In this document: one piece after another, positions 6,681 to 8,853 of the stretch
How positions within the stretch are numbered: the stretch's first letter is position 1
Layout: each line of letters begins with the position of its first letter
DNA from: Bacteroidota bacterium
Lineage (GTDB): Bacteria; Bacteroidota; Bacteroidia; Flavobacteriales; Flavobacteriaceae
NCBI GenBank assembly: GCA_009937085.1
Contig: JAACDD010000190.1
Location: 1-8,853, forward strand
Direction of reading: 5' to 3'
Length of the DNA stretch: 8,853 bases
The notes under the pieces: generated by a model
Told to the model about the DNA's origin: nothing
What the model saw: only the letters and a program-made list of their open reading frames with translations
Databases searched by the model: none
Made by a program: the position numbers and the translations under genes

Positions 6681-8853
6681 TTTCTGTTGCTAAAAATTCA
6701 TGTAACGAAATCAAATCCCTAAACATAACTTCACGGGCTTTACTTCCTTCAAAAGGGCCTACAATTCCTGCAGCTTCTAATTGATCGACGATGCGACCGG
6801 CACGGTTGTACCCCAATTTTAACTTGCGTTGCAAAAGCGATGCCGAACCTTGTTGCGCATTCACAACTACTTCTGCTGCCTCTTTGAATAAGGCATCTCG
6901 GTCAGCAATGTTATTCTCTTTTGTAGAAATGCTTTCTTCAGAAATGTATTCGGGTAATAAATGCGCATCGGGGTAGGCGCGCTGTGATCCAATAAAATCT
7001 GTAATCTTCTCTACTTCTGGGGTATCCACAAAAGCACATTGCAGCCTGATAAGATTATTTCCTTGCGTAAATAACATATCACCACGACCGATTAACTGGT
7101 CTGCACCCCCGCTATCTAAAATGGTACGGGAGTCCACTTTTGAAGTAACACGAAAAGCAATCCGCGCTGGGAAATTCGCCTTTATAAGCCCTGTAATAAC
7201 ATTCACCGACGGACGTTGCGTTGCAATAATCAAGTGTATTCCTACTGCTCGCGCCAATTGGGCAAGTCGTGCAATAGGCGTTTCTACTTCTTTGCCCGTA
7301 GTCATAATAAGGTCGGCAAATTCATCAATTACTAAAACAATATACGGCAAGTACGTATGTCCATCGTGTGGGTTTAACCTACGTTCTTTGAACTTAGCAT
7401 TGTACTCTTTGATGTTGCGGCACATCGCATTTTTAAGTAAATCATACCGACTGTCCATCTCAATACATAATGAATTTAGTGTATTGATTACCTGTTTATT
7501 ATCCGTAATAATGGCATCATCTGTATCGGGCAGTTTTGCTAAATAGTGTCGTTCAATTTTATTGAAAAGTGTAAGCTCAACTTTCTTTGGATCGACTAAA
7601 ACAAATTTGATTTCAGCAGGGTGTTTTTTGTATAAGAGCGAAGTTAAAATCGCATTTAACCCAACAGACTTTCCTTGCCCCGTAGCACCTGCCATAAGTA
7701 AGTGTGGCATTTTGGCGAGGTCCACCACAAAAGTTTCGTTACTAATGGTTTTACCAAGCGCGAGCGGAAGTTCCATTTCTGCTTCTTGAAACTTTTTAGC
7801 CAATATCACAGAGCGCATGGATACTATCGTTGCTTTTTTATTGGGCACTTCAATTCCCACCGTTCCTTTTCCTGGGATTGGCGCAATGATTCGAATACCT
7901 AATGCCGCTAATGACAGCGCAATATCGTCTTCTAAGTTTTTGATTTTTGAGATACGAACGCCTGCTGCTGGCACAATTTCATACAGCGTTACCGTTGGAC
8001 CAATAGTAGCTTTGATGTCTGCAATACCAATCTGATAATTTTTAAGCGTATCCACAATACGCTCTTTATTTTCTTCTAGCTCTTGTTCGTTTATGGTAAT
8101 GCCTTCATGCGGGTAACTTTTTAAAAGTGACTCGGTAGGCGAGCGGAAATTTTTTAATTCTAGTGTTGGGTCAACCTCTCCGAAATCTGCAACCAGTTTT
8201 TTTGCCTTCTTTACAATTTCGTCTTCCTCGGTTTCTGTAACAGATAGTTCAACATCCGTATCAACTTTTGTAGAACGCTCTTTTTTTGTTGCGGATGGTT
8301 TTTTAGCAATACTAGGTGTTTCTTCAATAATAGGGGGTTCAAAAGAAACTTCAGTTACTTCATCTTCAACCACACTAGATTTTTGTGCTTTTTTAGATGG
8401 AAGTTTTACGTTTTCGGGCTTCCACTTCAATTGATATACTAAAAAGGCAATTGCAATAAGCAACAGCAAACTCGCAACGCCCAATGGCCCGATATAATGC
8501 ACCAACAAAGCATTTGTTTCAAAACCTGTGACGCCACTTAATAAAAAGGAATTTGGCAAAATGAGTGCAAAAACAACAGAAAGCCAAAGCGAAAGTAGCA
8601 GCGTCCAAATCCAGCGAATACCCAACTTCGTTGTTCCAGCATTTATAAAATGACTAACACCCGTAATCAAAACCATAAAGGCTATAAAAAAAGCGCCTAT
8701 GCCAATCCCTTGATAAATAAGAATATGGCTAAGCGAGGCACCTAATTTTCGGATGCTGTTTTCTACGGGAATTTCTCTGTTGCTAAGTTCACCCAGAGCA
8801 CTTTGATCAACTTTCCACGTTTGAAAAAAGGAAACAAATGCAGCAAACAGCAA
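6670..8853 (-). CDS. ftsK: DNA translocase FtsK (5' end beyond window)
   Basis: This is a partial gene. The frame is open to the right edge, where the first visible codon is TTG (Leu) inside a membrane helix, so the true start and perhaps 60-90 residues are missing. FtsK is a septum-anchored hexameric motor that pumps DNA at division and activates XerCD at dif. In the visible 727 residues there are hydrophobic helices at about 1-11, 42-66, 79-106 and 116-141. A Lys/Glu/Ser/Thr-rich linker covers about 145-220. The alpha and beta motor domains cover about 221-620. Walker A is GATGQGKS (389-396), Walker B is IVLVIDEFAD (505-514), and ATQRPSVNVITG and GGADQLIGRGDMLF are also present. The C-terminal gamma winged helix (about 650-712, SASLLQRKLKLGYNRAGRIVDQLE) reads KOPS-like DNA signals. 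The linker is short compared with E. coli FtsK. It is the first visible gene of the minus-strand operon and overlaps lolA by 11 nt. Confidence 0.97.
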   Translation of the reverse strand: MLFAAFVSFFQTWKVDQSALGELSNREIPVENSIRKLGASLSHILIYQGIGIGAFFIAFMVLITGVSHFINAGTTKLGIRWIWTLLLSLWLSVVFALILPNSFLLSGVTGFETNALLVHYIGPLGVASLLLLIAIAFLVYQLKWKPENVKLPSKKAQKSSVVEDEVTEVSFEPPIIEETPSIAKKPSATKKERSTKVDTDVELSVTETEEDEIVKKAKKLVADFGEVDPTLELKNFRSPTESLLKSYPHEGITINEQELEENKERIVDTLKNYQIGIADIKATIGPTVTLYEIVPAAGVRISKIKNLEDDIALSLAALGIRIIAPIPGKGTVGIEVPNKKATIVSMRSVILAKKFQEAEMELPLALGKTISNETFVVDLAKMPHLLMAGATGQGKSVGLNAILTSLLYKKHPAEIKFVLVDPKKVELTLFNKIERHYLAKLPDTDDAIITDNKQVINTLNSLCIEMDSRYDLLKNAMCRNIKEYNAKFKERRLNPHDGHTYLPYIVLVIDEFADLIMTTGKEVETPIARLAQLARAVGIHLIIATQRPSVNVITGLIKANFPARIAFRVTSKVDSRTILDSGGADQLIGRGDMLFTQGNNLIRLQCAFVDTPEVEKITDFIGSQRAYPDAHLLPEYISEESISTKENNIADRDALFKEAAEVVVNAQQGSASLLQRKLKLGYNRAGRIVDQLEAAGIVGPFEGSKAREVMFRDLISLHEFLATENEN

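Noticed and set aside
7121..7546. 141-residue open frame on the plus strand opposite ftsK
   Set aside because: It is antisense to the conserved FtsK motor domain, has no recognisable motifs, and its openness follows from codon use on the coding strand.

Overview
The window looks like ordinary chromosomal DNA of a Bacteroidota bacterium, most likely a member of the Flavobacteriaceae. The evidence is the low GC content, the PF14905-type TonB-dependent outer-membrane receptor with an N-terminal carboxypeptidase-regulatory-like domain, two perfect matches to the Bacteroidota -7 promoter element TAnnTTTG, and the lack of clear Shine-Dalgarno sequences before the starts. The genus cannot be told from what is visible.

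Layout: a tRNA-Ser(UGA) gene lies at the left edge on the minus strand. An intergenic gap of about 80 bp with back-to-back promoters separates it from a plus-strand TSUP (TauE/SafE-like) membrane permease. A short gap holding an 8-bp inverted repeat leads to a plus-strand 828-residue TonB-dependent receptor. This receptor converges on a minus-strand block that fills the rest of the window. In transcription order (right to left) the block is ftsK (5' end cut by the window edge), a LolA-like lipoprotein carrier, an LptF/LptG-family LPS-export permease, and a RibB/RibBA-type riboflavin gene.

The minus-strand block is very tightly packed. FtsK and lolA overlap by 11 nt, lolA and the permease share one base (TAATG), and the permease and ribB share ATGA. 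It is almost certainly one operon with translational coupling. It joins chromosome segregation at division (FtsK), lipoprotein delivery to the outer membrane (LolA), LPS export (LptF/G) and flavin synthesis (RibB). An ftsK-lolA neighbourhood is also known in Enterobacteria.

The most notable single observation is in the riboflavin gene. The N-terminal DHBP synthase half keeps its catalytic motifs. The C-terminal GTP cyclohydrolase II half has lost all three zinc-binding cysteines and the catalytic RQEGRG-type motif. It should therefore be called as RibB with a vestigial RibA-like domain, not as a working bifunctional RibBA. I see no mobile element, CRISPR array, phage or defence gene, and nothing that amounts to an undescribed multi-gene system. 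No gene-free stretch exceeds 300 bases.
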